DNA of 64,000 nt from Serratia rhizosphaerae. GTDB lineage: Bacteria > Pseudomonadota > Gammaproteobacteria > Enterobacterales > Enterobacteriaceae. The stretch covers positions 3,844,001-3,908,000 of the forward strand of contig NZ_CP041764.1 in the NCBI RefSeq assembly GCF_009817885.1. Reading direction: 5' to 3'. Both the position numbers and the translations under genes were made by a program. The notes under the pieces were generated by a model, which ran no database searches, was not told where the DNA came from, and saw only the letters and a program-made list of their open reading frames with translations. Shown one piece after another: positions 45,780 to 54,312 of this stretch (the stretch's first letter is position 1; each line of letters opens with the position of its first letter).

Positions 45780-46511
45780 ATGTCACCCTGGTTTCAGATA
45801 TTACGGCCGCATCCGGCGGCCGATTTTCGCGTCATCTGCCTGCCGTTTGCCGGGGGCAGTGCCAGCCATTATCAACCTTTCGCCAACGGGTTGCCGCCGT
45901 GGGTCGAACTCTGTGCCGCCCAGCTGCCGGGGCGCGGCTCGCGCTTGCGCGAAGCACCTTTTCAGCGCATGGACGTGCTGGTTGAGGCTCTGCGTCAGCA
46001 TGTGCCGCAAGATAAGCCCTGGCTGCTGTTTGGGCATAGTCTCGGGTGCCGCCTGGGCGTGGAATTAATGCTGGCGCTCAAAGCGCACGGCCAGCGCCTG
46101 CCCTGGCATTTTGTTGCCTCAGGCTGCCGACCGCTGCAACTGGCGCGCGACGTCGCGCCAATGTCGTCGCTATCCGATGCGGTATTCATCCAGCGCCTGC
46201 AAGACTATGGCGGGACGCCGCCGGAAGTACTAGCGCATCAAGAGTTGATGGCGCTGGTTCTGCCTGCCTTACGAGCCGATTTTCGCTTGGTGGAAGATTA
46301 TCACCTTGCTACGGTAACGCCGTTGCCGCTGCCCGTTACGGTGTTGGGCGGGAGGCAGGATCGCGATGTGCCGATAGCAGAACTGCCGCAGTGGCAGGCG
46401 TTGTCTACCGAACCGGTGGAGGTGCAGCTGTTTGACGGCGGGCACTTTTTCATTCAGCAGAATCGGGATGAGGTAGTCGAAAAGCTTACACAAATCTTGA
46501 CACGTTATTAG
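45780..46511 (+). CDS. Type II thioesterase
   Basis: This 243-residue alpha/beta hydrolase is of the external thioesterase family that clears stalled or mis-primed carrier domains of NRPS/PKS lines. The nucleophile is Ser87 in LLFGHSLGC, the acid lies in GGRQDRDVP, and the histidine is in GGHFFIQ. It starts 11 bases after the NRPS stop with the strong site GGGAGGAAGG, and ends the operon. The following 144 bases up to purU contain no gene; the accessory cluster appears to end here. Confidence 0.95.
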   Translation: MSPWFQILRPHPAADFRVICLPFAGGSASHYQPFANGLPPWVELCAAQLPGRGSRLREAPFQRMDVLVEALRQHVPQDKPWLLFGHSLGCRLGVELMLALKAHGQRLPWHFVASGCRPLQLARDVAPMSSLSDAVFIQRLQDYGGTPPEVLAHQELMALVLPALRADFRLVEDYHLATVTPLPLPVTVLGGRQDRDVPIAELPQWQALSTEPVEVQLFDGGHFFIQQNRDEVVEKLTQILTRY

Positions 46512-46625
46512 GTCAGCAAAACAAAGGGTAAGACTGGTAACTTAGATTGTGCAGATGACTTTGCGGGGGCCCGGTAATTGAAGAACGTTGTCAGTTTCGT
46601 TGCGCCGCTGCGGCCTGAAAGCGAA

Positions 46626-46644
46626 GCGGCCCCACCGGGGCCGC
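46626..46644. terminator. Stem-loop after purU
   Basis: GCGGCCCC (46626-46633) and GGGGCCGC (46637-46644) form a tight 8-bp stem with a 3-base loop, 11 bases past the purU stop. There is no U-tract on either strand, so termination strength is uncertain. It lies between the converging thioesterase and purU genes. Confidence 0.45.
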
Positions 46645-46655
46645 CCTGTGTAGGT

Positions 46656-47519
46656 TCAGCGCGGGAACACCACCGTGCGGTTCTCATAGAGAAATACCCG
46701 CCGCTCCACGTGCCAGCTGACGGCGCGCGCCAGGGTCACGCGTTCGATATCGCGTCCTTTTTCAATCAGATCTTCCGGGTAGTCGGTATGGGTCACCGGC
46801 TCCACGCTCTGGGCGATGATCGGCCCTTCATCCAGCTCCTCGTTGATGTAGTGCGCCGTGGCGCCCACCAGCTTGACCCCTTTGGCCCAGGCCTGGTGGT
46901 AGGGCTTGGCGCCCTTAAAACCCGGCAGCAGTGAATGGTGAATATTGATCGCCTTGCCCGTCAGCCGGCGGCACATGTCGTCCGACAGCACCTGCATATA
47001 GCGCGCCAGAATCACCAGCTCGGCGCCGGTCTCTTCAATGATTTGCCACACTTGCGCTTCCTGCTGCGGCCGGGTGTCGGCGGTGACCGGCAGGTGATGG
47101 TAGGGCAGGCCGTGCCATGCCACCAGCGGCTCCAGATCGCGGTGGTTGGAGATCACGGCGCAGACCTCCACCGGCAGCTGGCCGGTGCGGTAGCGGTACA
47201 GCAGGTCGTTCAGGCAGTGATCGGTACGCGAGACCATAATCACCACCGGCACCCGATGCCCGGGGGCGGTCAGCCCGAAGGTCATCTCGAAATTCGCCGC
47301 GCGCTCCCCGAAGCGCGCCTCGAAGGCCTGGCTGTCAAAACCGGACGGCGGCCGAAACTCGGTGCGGATAAAGAAACGCCCGGACTCGCGGTCGTCGAAC
47401 GAGTTTTGCTCGGTAATGTAGCAGCCGCTCTCCCGCAGAAAACCGGTCACGGCATCCACCGTGCCGAGCCTGCCCGGACACTGGGCGGTCATGATCCAAC
47501 AGTCATTATTACGACTCAT
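46656..47519 (-). CDS. purU: Formyltetrahydrofolate deformylase
   Basis: PurU hydrolyses 10-formyl-tetrahydrofolate to formate and tetrahydrofolate, recycling the folate loaded by sarcosine demethylation. The 287-residue protein has an N-terminal ACT domain (about 5-85) and a formyltransferase domain with NIHHSLLPGFKGAKPYHQA and ELDEGPII. I chose the ATG at 47519 (MSRNNDCWIMTAQCPG). It is the last gene of glyA-soxBDAG-purU, 13 bases after soxG, as in Pseudomonas glycine-betaine clusters. It is probably a catabolic paralogue of the housekeeping gene. Confidence 0.95.
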   Translation of the reverse strand: MSRNNDCWIMTAQCPGRLGTVDAVTGFLRESGCYITEQNSFDDRESGRFFIRTEFRPPSGFDSQAFEARFGERAANFEMTFGLTAPGHRVPVVIMVSRTDHCLNDLLYRYRTGQLPVEVCAVISNHRDLEPLVAWHGLPYHHLPVTADTRPQQEAQVWQIIEETGAELVILARYMQVLSDDMCRRLTGKAINIHHSLLPGFKGAKPYHQAWAKGVKLVGATAHYINEELDEGPIIAQSVEPVTHTDYPEDLIEKGRDIERVTLARAVSWHVERRVFLYENRTVVFPR

Positions 47520-47532
47520 GTTCTGTTCTCCG

Positions 47533-48177
47533 TCAGGGGATGACGCCAATGCCGTACTCTTCCCCGGCATCCAGCAGCCAGCGCCAGAGGTAATCCGCAA
47601 AGCTGCGCCTGACCACCAGCTCCCAGCAGGCGTCGTCGGGACGGCGCAGTACCGCGGTGGTTTTGGCGAAGACGGTGGTCACCGCCTTGCCCGCAGGGAA
47701 ATTGTCCGGGTGCACGTCGTAGACCACCGATTTCATCAGCAGCTCGCGAACTTTTTCCCCCCGCAGTTCCAGCAGTGTCTGGCCGCCGCTGACGTTGGTG
47801 ATGGCGTAGTGGGCATCACCCAGCGCCGCCCGCAGTCGTTTTTCCACGTCGAACTCGCTGCCTTCCGGCACGATCAGCAACCATTCGTCCGGCGACAGCC
47901 ACTGGGTGCTGATCTCGCCGCTGTTTTCACTGACCAGTCCCAGCGGCTGGCCCGGTAGCCCAATCCCCAGCACGTCGCGCAGCGCCTGATCGAGGACGAT
48001 AGCGCCGCCGCGCAAAATCAGATGCCCGCAGAACGGACGTTCCCGCAGCGTCACGCCGCTGCGCTCGTCGGCCTCCGGGCGGCCCGTGTTGCGGTAAGAC
48101 AGCGCCAGTGGCGACTCGCGCGTCACCTGCGCCTCGGGGTGGCTGTTAAAGGTGCTTATCTTTACGGCATCAGACAT
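47533..48177 (-). CDS. soxG: Sarcosine oxidase gamma subunit
   Basis: This is the gamma subunit of heterotetrameric sarcosine oxidase, which oxidises sarcosine to glycine, hydrogen peroxide and a one-carbon unit on folate. From the ATG at 48177 the protein has 214 residues. Recognisable stretches are LSPDEWLLIVPEG, TNVSGGQTLLELRG and FADYLWRWLLDAG. Its start overlaps the soxA stop by 8 bases, indicating coupled translation. The upstream continuation of the frame has no similarity and overlaps soxA. Confidence 0.94.
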   Translation of the reverse strand: MSDAVKISTFNSHPEAQVTRESPLALSYRNTGRPEADERSGVTLRERPFCGHLILRGGAIVLDQALRDVLGIGLPGQPLGLVSENSGEISTQWLSPDEWLLIVPEGSEFDVEKRLRAALGDAHYAITNVSGGQTLLELRGEKVRELLMKSVVYDVHPDNFPAGKAVTTVFAKTTAVLRRPDDACWELVVRRSFADYLWRWLLDAGEEYGIGVIP

Positions 48178-51100
48178 TTTGGCGCTCTCCTTTGGGATCG
48201 ACGAAGATCGGGCTGACAATTTCGGCCTCATGGACCTGGCCGTCGACCATCGGCAGCCAGACGGTATGGCCCATTTTCTGGTGGCCGTCTTTTACCACCG
48301 CCAGCGCGAAGCCGCTGTCCAGGGTCGGACTGTAGTAACTGGAGGTGACGTGGCCTACCATCGGCATCGGGATCGGATGGTGGGGATCCAGTACAATTTG
48401 CGCACCTTCTTCCAGTACCACCTTCGGATTTTTGGGGCGCAGGCCGACCAGTTGCTTGCGGTCGGTGCGCCGAGTATCCGCGCGCGTCAACGCCCGTTTG
48501 CCCACCCAGGAGAAGCTTTTGTCATAGCCGACGCACCACTGCATACCGAGATCCTCCGGCGTCATGGAGCCGTCGGTGTCCTGGCCGGCGATAATAAAGC
48601 CTTTCTCGGCGCGCAGAACGTGCATCGTTTCGGTGCCGTAAGGCGTCAGGCCATACTTTTCTTCGTGCTCGAACAGCGCTTCCCAGACGTGGCGCGCGTA
48701 GTTGGCCTGCACGTTAACCTCATAGGCGAGCTCGCCGGTAAACGAGATGCGGAACACCCGCGCCGGGACGCCGGCCACCGTGCCGGCGCGCCAGTCCATA
48801 AACTTAAAGGCTTCACGCGACAGGTCGATATCACAGACCTCCTGCAGCAGGCGGCGTGATTCCGGCCCGGACAGGGAGAGAGTGGCCCAGTGGTCGGTCA
48901 CCGAGGTGAAAAACACCTGCAGATCCGGCCATTCGGTCTGATGCCACAGCTCCAGCCACTCCAGCACCGCCGCCGCGCCGCCGGTGCTGGTGGTCATCAG
49001 GAAGTGGTTAGCCCCCAGGCAACTGGTGGTGCCGTCATCCATCACCATGCCGTCGTCCTTGCACATCAGGCCGTAGCGTACCCGACCGAAGCCCAGCTTC
49101 GCCCACTTGTTGGTGTAGATGCGCTCCAGGAAGGTGCGGGCATCCGGCCCCTGAATATCGATCTTGCCGAGCGTGGACGCATCGAGGATCCCCACGCTGT
49201 TGCGTACGGCGCGGCACTCCCTGGCCACGGCTTCTTCCAGCGTTTCGCTGCGTCCGTCGACACGCTGCGGGAAATACCACGGGCGTTTCCACTGGCCGAC
49301 GTCTTCAAACTCCGCGCCCCGATCCAGATGCCATTGATGCAGCGCGGTATGACGTTCCGGTTCGAACAGCTCGGCGCAGTGGCGACCCGTTACGGCGCCA
49401 AAGGCGACGGGGGTGTAGTTGGGACGGAACACGGTGGTGCCGACCTCGGGGATGGCGCGCCCCAGGCAGCGGGCGGCGATGGCCATGCCGTTGATATTGC
49501 CTAGCTTGCCCTGATCGGTGCCGAAACCCATCACGGTATAACGCTTGATATGTTCGATGGACTCAAATCCTTCGCGTATCGCCAGCTCGATGGCGGCGGC
49601 GGTGACGTCATTTTGCAGATCGACAAACTGTTTCGGCGCCCGCGAAGTGGGTTGGTCGTGCGGTATCTGATAGAGCGCCAGCGCCGCGCCGTCGTTGCGG
49701 TTCGCCACTTCCGGCAGCGCAATCCCCACCGGATCGCCGCCGGTTTCTTCGGCGGCCTGCCGTCCTGCCGCCGCACCGTCGTGCAGGGCTTCAGCGGTGG
49801 TAAACGCGCCGGTTACCGCGCCGGCGGCGATCATGCCGTCCACCTGGGGGGCGACAAATCCCGGCACGTCGTCGCGCCAGAACGGTCGTGCGCCGGTATG
49901 AACGGCCAGGTGAATCACCGGGCTGAAGCCGCCCGAGCTGGCTACGGTGTCGCACGTCAGGGTGTCCACCCGGTCCACCACCCGGAAACCGGCAGGGTCG
50001 ATGCGGGCGACCCGCACGCGGCTGACTCTGGAGCCGCCCTGGGACTCGATCACGGCGCTGCCGCTGAGAATGCGGATGCCCCTGGCGCGCGCTTGGGCCA
50101 CCAGTTCGCCCTGCGGGTTATCCCTGGCGTCGACGATCGCCACGACTTCCCGGCCGCTGTCCAGCCAGTCCAGCGCGGCGCAGTAGGCCTGATCGTTACT
50201 GGTCGACAGCACCAGACGCTGGCCCGGCGTCACGCCGTAGCGGTGAATATAGGTGGAGAGGGCGCCGGCGACGAAGTTGCCCGGGATATCGTTGCCCGCG
50301 TAGACCAGCGGCCGCTCGTGGGCGCCGCTGGCCAGCACAATGCGTTTGGCCCGTACCCGGTGCAGGCGCAGACGCGCCTGATGGTCCGGCGCCGTCTCGC
50401 TCAGGTGGTCGGTGCGTCGCTCCAGCAGGGTGACGAAATTGTGGTCGTGACGGCCGGTGGCGGTGGTGCGCGGCAGCAGCTGTACATTATCCAGCGCCGC
50501 CAGCGCGTTCAGGGTTTCCGCCACCCAGTGTGCGGCGTCGCGGCCGTTTAACGGCTCACGGCTGTCGAGCAGCGAGCCGCCCATCTCTTCCTGCTCATCG
50601 GCCACCATCACCCGTGCGCCGCTGCGTCCGGCAGCCAGCGCCGCGGCCAGACCGGCCGGGCCGGCGCCGATAACCAGCACATCGCAGTGCTGGTTAAGAT
50701 GATCGTAGCGATCCGGATCGCGCGCCATCGGGCTGCGCCCCAGTCCGGCGCCCTTGCGGATATATTTCTCCCAGGTCATCCACATCGAGGCCGGCTTCAT
50801 AAAGGTCTTATAGTAAAAGCCGGGCGGCATAAAACGCCCGAGCATTTTACCCACGGCGCCCATCAGGTCGCGCTCGGTGCTGGGCCAGCCATTGGTGCTG
50901 CTCGCCGTCAGTCCGTCATACAGTGCCTGCTGGGTGGCGCGCACGTTCGGCACCTGGCTGGCTTCGCTACTGCCCAATTGCACCACGGCATTGGGTTCTT
51001 CGGCGCCGGCGGCGACAATGCCGCGCGGGCGCCCGTACTTAAAGCTGCGGTTGACGATATCCACGCCGTTGGCCAGCAGCGCCGAGGCCAGGGTATCGCC

Positions 51101-51196
51101 GGCAAACCCCTGCAGGGTCTGGCCGTTAAAACGAAAATTCAGCGGACGGCTGCGGTCGATACGACCGCCGTCGGCCAGACGATTCACCTGTTTCAT
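48170..51196 (-). CDS. soxA: Sarcosine oxidase alpha subunit
   Basis: This is the large subunit (1008 residues) of heterotetrameric sarcosine oxidase. The N-terminal part has a 2Fe-2S-like fold without cysteines (about 15-100), then an NAD-binding dinucleotide domain with VIGAGPAGLAAALAAG, and a C-terminal aminomethyltransferase-like (GcvT) half from about residue 610 that binds tetrahydrofolate. It overlaps soxD by 4 bases and soxG by 8, so the subunits are made together. Length and motifs fit the family well. Confidence 0.97.
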   Translation of the reverse strand: MKQVNRLADGGRIDRSRPLNFRFNGQTLQGFAGDTLASALLANGVDIVNRSFKYGRPRGIVAAGAEEPNAVVQLGSSEASQVPNVRATQQALYDGLTASSTNGWPSTERDLMGAVGKMLGRFMPPGFYYKTFMKPASMWMTWEKYIRKGAGLGRSPMARDPDRYDHLNQHCDVLVIGAGPAGLAAALAAGRSGARVMVADEQEEMGGSLLDSREPLNGRDAAHWVAETLNALAALDNVQLLPRTTATGRHDHNFVTLLERRTDHLSETAPDHQARLRLHRVRAKRIVLASGAHERPLVYAGNDIPGNFVAGALSTYIHRYGVTPGQRLVLSTSNDQAYCAALDWLDSGREVVAIVDARDNPQGELVAQARARGIRILSGSAVIESQGGSRVSRVRVARIDPAGFRVVDRVDTLTCDTVASSGGFSPVIHLAVHTGARPFWRDDVPGFVAPQVDGMIAAGAVTGAFTTAEALHDGAAAGRQAAEETGGDPVGIALPEVANRNDGAALALYQIPHDQPTSRAPKQFVDLQNDVTAAAIELAIREGFESIEHIKRYTVMGFGTDQGKLGNINGMAIAARCLGRAIPEVGTTVFRPNYTPVAFGAVTGRHCAELFEPERHTALHQWHLDRGAEFEDVGQWKRPWYFPQRVDGRSETLEEAVARECRAVRNSVGILDASTLGKIDIQGPDARTFLERIYTNKWAKLGFGRVRYGLMCKDDGMVMDDGTTSCLGANHFLMTTSTGGAAAVLEWLELWHQTEWPDLQVFFTSVTDHWATLSLSGPESRRLLQEVCDIDLSREAFKFMDWRAGTVAGVPARVFRISFTGELAYEVNVQANYARHVWEALFEHEEKYGLTPYGTETMHVLRAEKGFIIAGQDTDGSMTPEDLGMQWCVGYDKSFSWVGKRALTRADTRRTDRKQLVGLRPKNPKVVLEEGAQIVLDPHHPIPMPMVGHVTSSYYSPTLDSGFALAVVKDGHQKMGHTVWLPMVDGQVHEAEIVSPIFVDPKGERQNV

Positions 51197-51564
51197 ACGC
51201 CACCTCCGGCCTGGATCCGTTCATCAGGGGTCACGGTTTCAGTTTTGCTGTCTTCACGGCGCGGCAGGGGCACCACATCAGCCCCGGTGCCGGTTTTCGG
51301 TTGTTCGCCGATCCGGTAGGTTTCCAGAATTTCGTAGCTCACCGTATTGCGCACCATGTTAAAGAATTTGCGGCAGCCCGCGGCATGCACCCAGAGTTCC
51401 CGGTGAACGCCGCGCGGGTTATCGCGGAAAAACAGGTATTCTCCCCACTCCTCGTCGCTACAGGCGTCGGGATCCGCCGGGCGCACGATATGCGCCTGAC
51501 CTTTGGCGTGGAACTCTTCTTCTTCCCGGTGTTCGCCACACCAGGGGCACCAGATATGCAGCAT
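51193..51564 (-). CDS. soxD: Sarcosine oxidase delta subunit
   Basis: This small subunit (123 residues) of heterotetrameric sarcosine oxidase contains the zinc-binding cysteines in the first residues (CPWCGEHREEEEF) and the later AAGCRKFFN. It sits between soxB (15 bases away) and soxA (4-base overlap), the conserved soxBDAG order. The tail from about residue 95 is polar and probably flexible. Confidence 0.95.
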   Translation of the reverse strand: MLHIWCPWCGEHREEEEFHAKGQAHIVRPADPDACSDEEWGEYLFFRDNPRGVHRELWVHAAGCRKFFNMVRNTVSYEILETYRIGEQPKTGTGADVVPLPRREDSKTETVTPDERIQAGGGV

Positions 51565-51579
51565 CTTGCTTCCTCCTCG

Positions 51580-52830
51580 TCAGTGGGCAACGCCGGCGGC
51601 GCCGTGTTCGTCCACTAAAGCGCCGGTATTGAATCGATCGATTGAGAACGGGGCCGCCAGCGGATGCGGCTTGCCTGCCGCCAGGCTGGCGGCGAAGACG
51701 TGGGCCGAACCCGGCGTGGCTTTAAAGCCGCCGGTTCCCCAGCCGCAGTTAAACCACAGCCCTTTGACTTTAGTGGCCGACAGAATCGGGCTGGCGTCCG
51801 GCGTGGTATCGACGATGCCGCCCCATTGCCGGTTCATGCGCACCCGCGAGAACGCCGGGAACATCTCGACGATCGCCTGTAGCGTATGTTCTATGGTGGA
51901 GTAACTGCCGCGCTGGCCGTAGCCGTTGTAGCCGTCGATACCGGCGCCGATCACCAGATCGCCCTTATCCGACTGGCTGATGTAGCCATGCACATGGTTT
52001 GACATCACCACGGTATCCAGCACCGGTTTCAGCGGTTCGGACACCAGCGCCTGCAGCGGGTGGGACTCCAGCGGCAGCTTCAGCCCGGCCATGCCGGCCA
52101 GCACCCCGGAGTTGCCCGCCGCCACGCAGCCGACGGTGCGGGCCTCGATATCGCCGCGGGTGGTGTGCACGCCGTAGACCTGGCCATCGCGCATCATAAA
52201 GCCGGTGACCTCGGTCTGCTGCAGGATATCCACCCCCAGGGCGTCCGCCGCGCGGGCAAAGCCCCAGGCGACCGCATCATGGCGCGCCACGCCGCCGCGG
52301 GGCTGCCAGGAAGCGCCCAGCACCGGGTAGCGGGCGTTTTTCGAACAGTCGAGCATCGGCACCAAATCCTGCACCTGGCGGGCGTCCAGCACCTCGCCGT
52401 CGATGCCGTTCAGGCGGTTGGCGTTCACCCGGCGGCGGATGTCGCGCATATCCTGGAGGGTATGCCCCAGGTTGAGTACGCCGCGCTGGGAAAACATCAC
52501 GTTGTAGTTGAGATCCTGCGACAGGCCTTCCCACAGCTTCATCGAGTGTTCAAACAGCGCCGCGGCCTCGTCCCACAGATAGTTGGAGCGCACGATGGTG
52601 GTGTTGCGAGCGGTATTGCCGCCGCCCAGCCAGCCTTTTTCCACCACCGCCACATTGGTGATGCCAAACTCTTTTGCCAGGTAGTACGCGGTACCCAGCC
52701 CGTGGCCGCCGCCGCCGATGATAATCACGTCATAGGCCTTTTTCGGCACGGGATTGCGCCACATCCGCGGCCAGTTCTCATGGTGGTTAAGGCCATGGCG
52801 CAGCAGACTTAAACCCGAATAATGTTGCAT
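51580..52830 (-). CDS. soxB: Sarcosine oxidase beta subunit
   Basis: This is the flavin-bearing subunit (416 residues) that dehydrogenates sarcosine. The N-terminal FAD-binding motif is VIIIGGGGHGLGTAYYLAK, and the substrate-site histidine region around AVAWGFARAADALG and the C-terminal FNCGWGTGGFKATPG are conserved. In this family FMN is bound covalently to a histidine. The gene follows glyA by 18 bases and precedes soxD by 15 in one operon. Confidence 0.96.
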   Translation of the reverse strand: MQHYSGLSLLRHGLNHHENWPRMWRNPVPKKAYDVIIIGGGGHGLGTAYYLAKEFGITNVAVVEKGWLGGGNTARNTTIVRSNYLWDEAAALFEHSMKLWEGLSQDLNYNVMFSQRGVLNLGHTLQDMRDIRRRVNANRLNGIDGEVLDARQVQDLVPMLDCSKNARYPVLGASWQPRGGVARHDAVAWGFARAADALGVDILQQTEVTGFMMRDGQVYGVHTTRGDIEARTVGCVAAGNSGVLAGMAGLKLPLESHPLQALVSEPLKPVLDTVVMSNHVHGYISQSDKGDLVIGAGIDGYNGYGQRGSYSTIEHTLQAIVEMFPAFSRVRMNRQWGGIVDTTPDASPILSATKVKGLWFNCGWGTGGFKATPGSAHVFAASLAAGKPHPLAAPFSIDRFNTGALVDEHGAAGVAH

Positions 52831-52848
52831 AGCGTCTCTTCCTGTCTG

Positions 52849-54165
52849 TTAGGCAAAAGCGGGGCGGGTCAGCGTCATGCCCTGGGTTTCGCCGTACACC
52901 GGATAGCGGGCGCACAGCTCCGCCACGTTGGAACGCACCCAGGCTTCGATATTGCTGTTCTCTTCATGGTCGCCCTCTTTGCCCCGGGCGAGGGTGTCCA
53001 GGATGTCGCAGATCCAATGCGCCAGCATTTCGCACTCGCGCAGATCAAAGCCGCGGGTGGTGATCGCCGGGGTGCCGATGCGCAATCCCGATGTGATGAA
53101 GGGGCTGTGGGGATCGTTGGGCACGGCGTTCTTATTGACGGTGATATGGGCGCGCCCCAGCGCGGCATCCGCCTCTTTGCCGGTAATGCCCTGGCGAATC
53201 AGTGAGACCAGGAACAGATGGTTGTCGGTACCGCCGGAGACCAGATCGTACCCGCGGCGGATGAACACGCCGGCCATCGCCCGGGCATTGTCGATAACCC
53301 GCGCCTGATAGCGGACAAATTCTTCGCTCATCGCTTCGCGCAGCGCCACCGCCTTGGCGGCGATTACGTGCATCAGCGGGCCGCCCTGCTGGCCCGGGAA
53401 GACTGCGGCATTCAGCTTTTTGTACAGTTTCTCATCGCCACAGGCGGAGAGGATCATGCCGCCGCGCGGGCCGCGCAGCGTCTTATGAGTGGTGGTGGTG
53501 ACCACATGGGCGTGGGGCAGCGGGTTGGGGTAGCAGCGGGCCGCCACCAGTCCGGCGACGTGGGCCATGTCCACCAGCAGCCAGGCGCCGACGTCATCGG
53601 CGATTTCGCGAAAACGACGCCAGTTCACTACCCGGGCGTAGGCGGAAAAACCGGCGATAATCAGCTTTGGCCGGTGCTCGCGCGCCAGCGCCTGCACCTC
53701 ATCGTAATCAATTTCGCCGGTTTCCGGGTTCAGGCCGTACTGCACCGCGTTATAGTGTTTGCCGGAAACGTTAGGCGCCGCGCCGTGGGTCAGGTGGCCG
53801 CCGTGGGCCAGGCTCATCCCCAGAATGGTGTCCCCTGGCTTCACCAGCGCCATAAACGCCGCGGCGTTCGCCTGCGCGCCGGAGTGCGGCTGCACGTTGG
53901 CGTAGTCGGCGCCGAACAGCAGACAGGCGCGCTCGATAGCCAGCCGCTCCACCACGTCGACGTGTTCACAGCCGCCGTAATAGCGCTTGCCCGGATAACC
54001 TTCGGCATATTTGTTGGTTAACTGGCTCCCCTGAACCGCCATCACCTGAGAGCTGGCGTAGTTTTCGGAAGCGATCAGTTCGATATGGTTTTCCTGACGC
54101 ACCATTTCGCCAACGACGGCGGCGAAGAGCTGCGGATCGGTCTTGTTCAAATCATCGGCATTCAT
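52849..54165 (-). CDS. glyA: Serine hydroxymethyltransferase, catabolic paralogue
   Basis: This PLP enzyme interconverts glycine plus 5,10-methylene-tetrahydrofolate with serine. The protein has 438 residues, about 20 more than the housekeeping enterobacterial GlyA as I recall it, and the PLP lysine lies in VVTTTTHKTLRGPRGG. It heads the glyA-soxBDAG-purU operon. There it would join glycine from sarcosine with the one-carbon unit released by the oxidase to give serine, which the dehydratase encoded nearby turns into pyruvate. It is probably a second copy, the biosynthetic glyA being elsewhere. Confidence 0.95.
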   Translation of the reverse strand: MNADDLNKTDPQLFAAVVGEMVRQENHIELIASENYASSQVMAVQGSQLTNKYAEGYPGKRYYGGCEHVDVVERLAIERACLLFGADYANVQPHSGAQANAAAFMALVKPGDTILGMSLAHGGHLTHGAAPNVSGKHYNAVQYGLNPETGEIDYDEVQALAREHRPKLIIAGFSAYARVVNWRRFREIADDVGAWLLVDMAHVAGLVAARCYPNPLPHAHVVTTTTHKTLRGPRGGMILSACGDEKLYKKLNAAVFPGQQGGPLMHVIAAKAVALREAMSEEFVRYQARVIDNARAMAGVFIRRGYDLVSGGTDNHLFLVSLIRQGITGKEADAALGRAHITVNKNAVPNDPHSPFITSGLRIGTPAITTRGFDLRECEMLAHWICDILDTLARGKEGDHEENSNIEAWVRSNVAELCARYPVYGETQGMTLTRPAFA

Positions 54166-54256
54166 CTGATTATCCTCAGGGTTAGCGCTGCGGCGGCACC
54201 ATCCGCCTACCGTCAGCCAAGATAGATCGGGGCGTGCCCCTGAAGATTGAACAGAT

Positions 54257-54285
54257 GCGACAACTTTATGTCACAATCGCGACAT
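54257..54285 (-). promoter_or_regulatory. Candidate AraC-type operator upstream of the glyA-sox operon
   Basis: GCGACA occurs twice as a direct repeat (54257-54262 and 54279-54284), 22 bases apart, the two-helical-turn spacing favoured by AraC-family proteins. The second copy also forms an inverted repeat, ATGTC-N8-GACAT (54268-54285). The site lies 92 bases upstream of glyA, in the only sizeable gap of this operon. Either AraC-type regulator in the window could be the binder. Confidence 0.45.
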
Positions 54286-54312
54286 ATGATTTCAACTTGC
54301 TGTTATTTATGG

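Noticed and set aside
24941..46511. Identity with zeamine, althiomycin, andrimid, serrawettin or glidobactin clusters
   Set aside because: Domain order and accessory genes differ from what I know of each of these.
46512..46655. Search for a direct repeat of the tRNA-Ser 3' end at the right border of the biosynthetic region
   Set aside because: No stretch resembling the T-arm or acceptor end was found.
49550..50551. Plus-strand open frame of 333 codons opposite soxA
   Set aside because: Antisense shadow of soxA without ribosome binding site or similarity.
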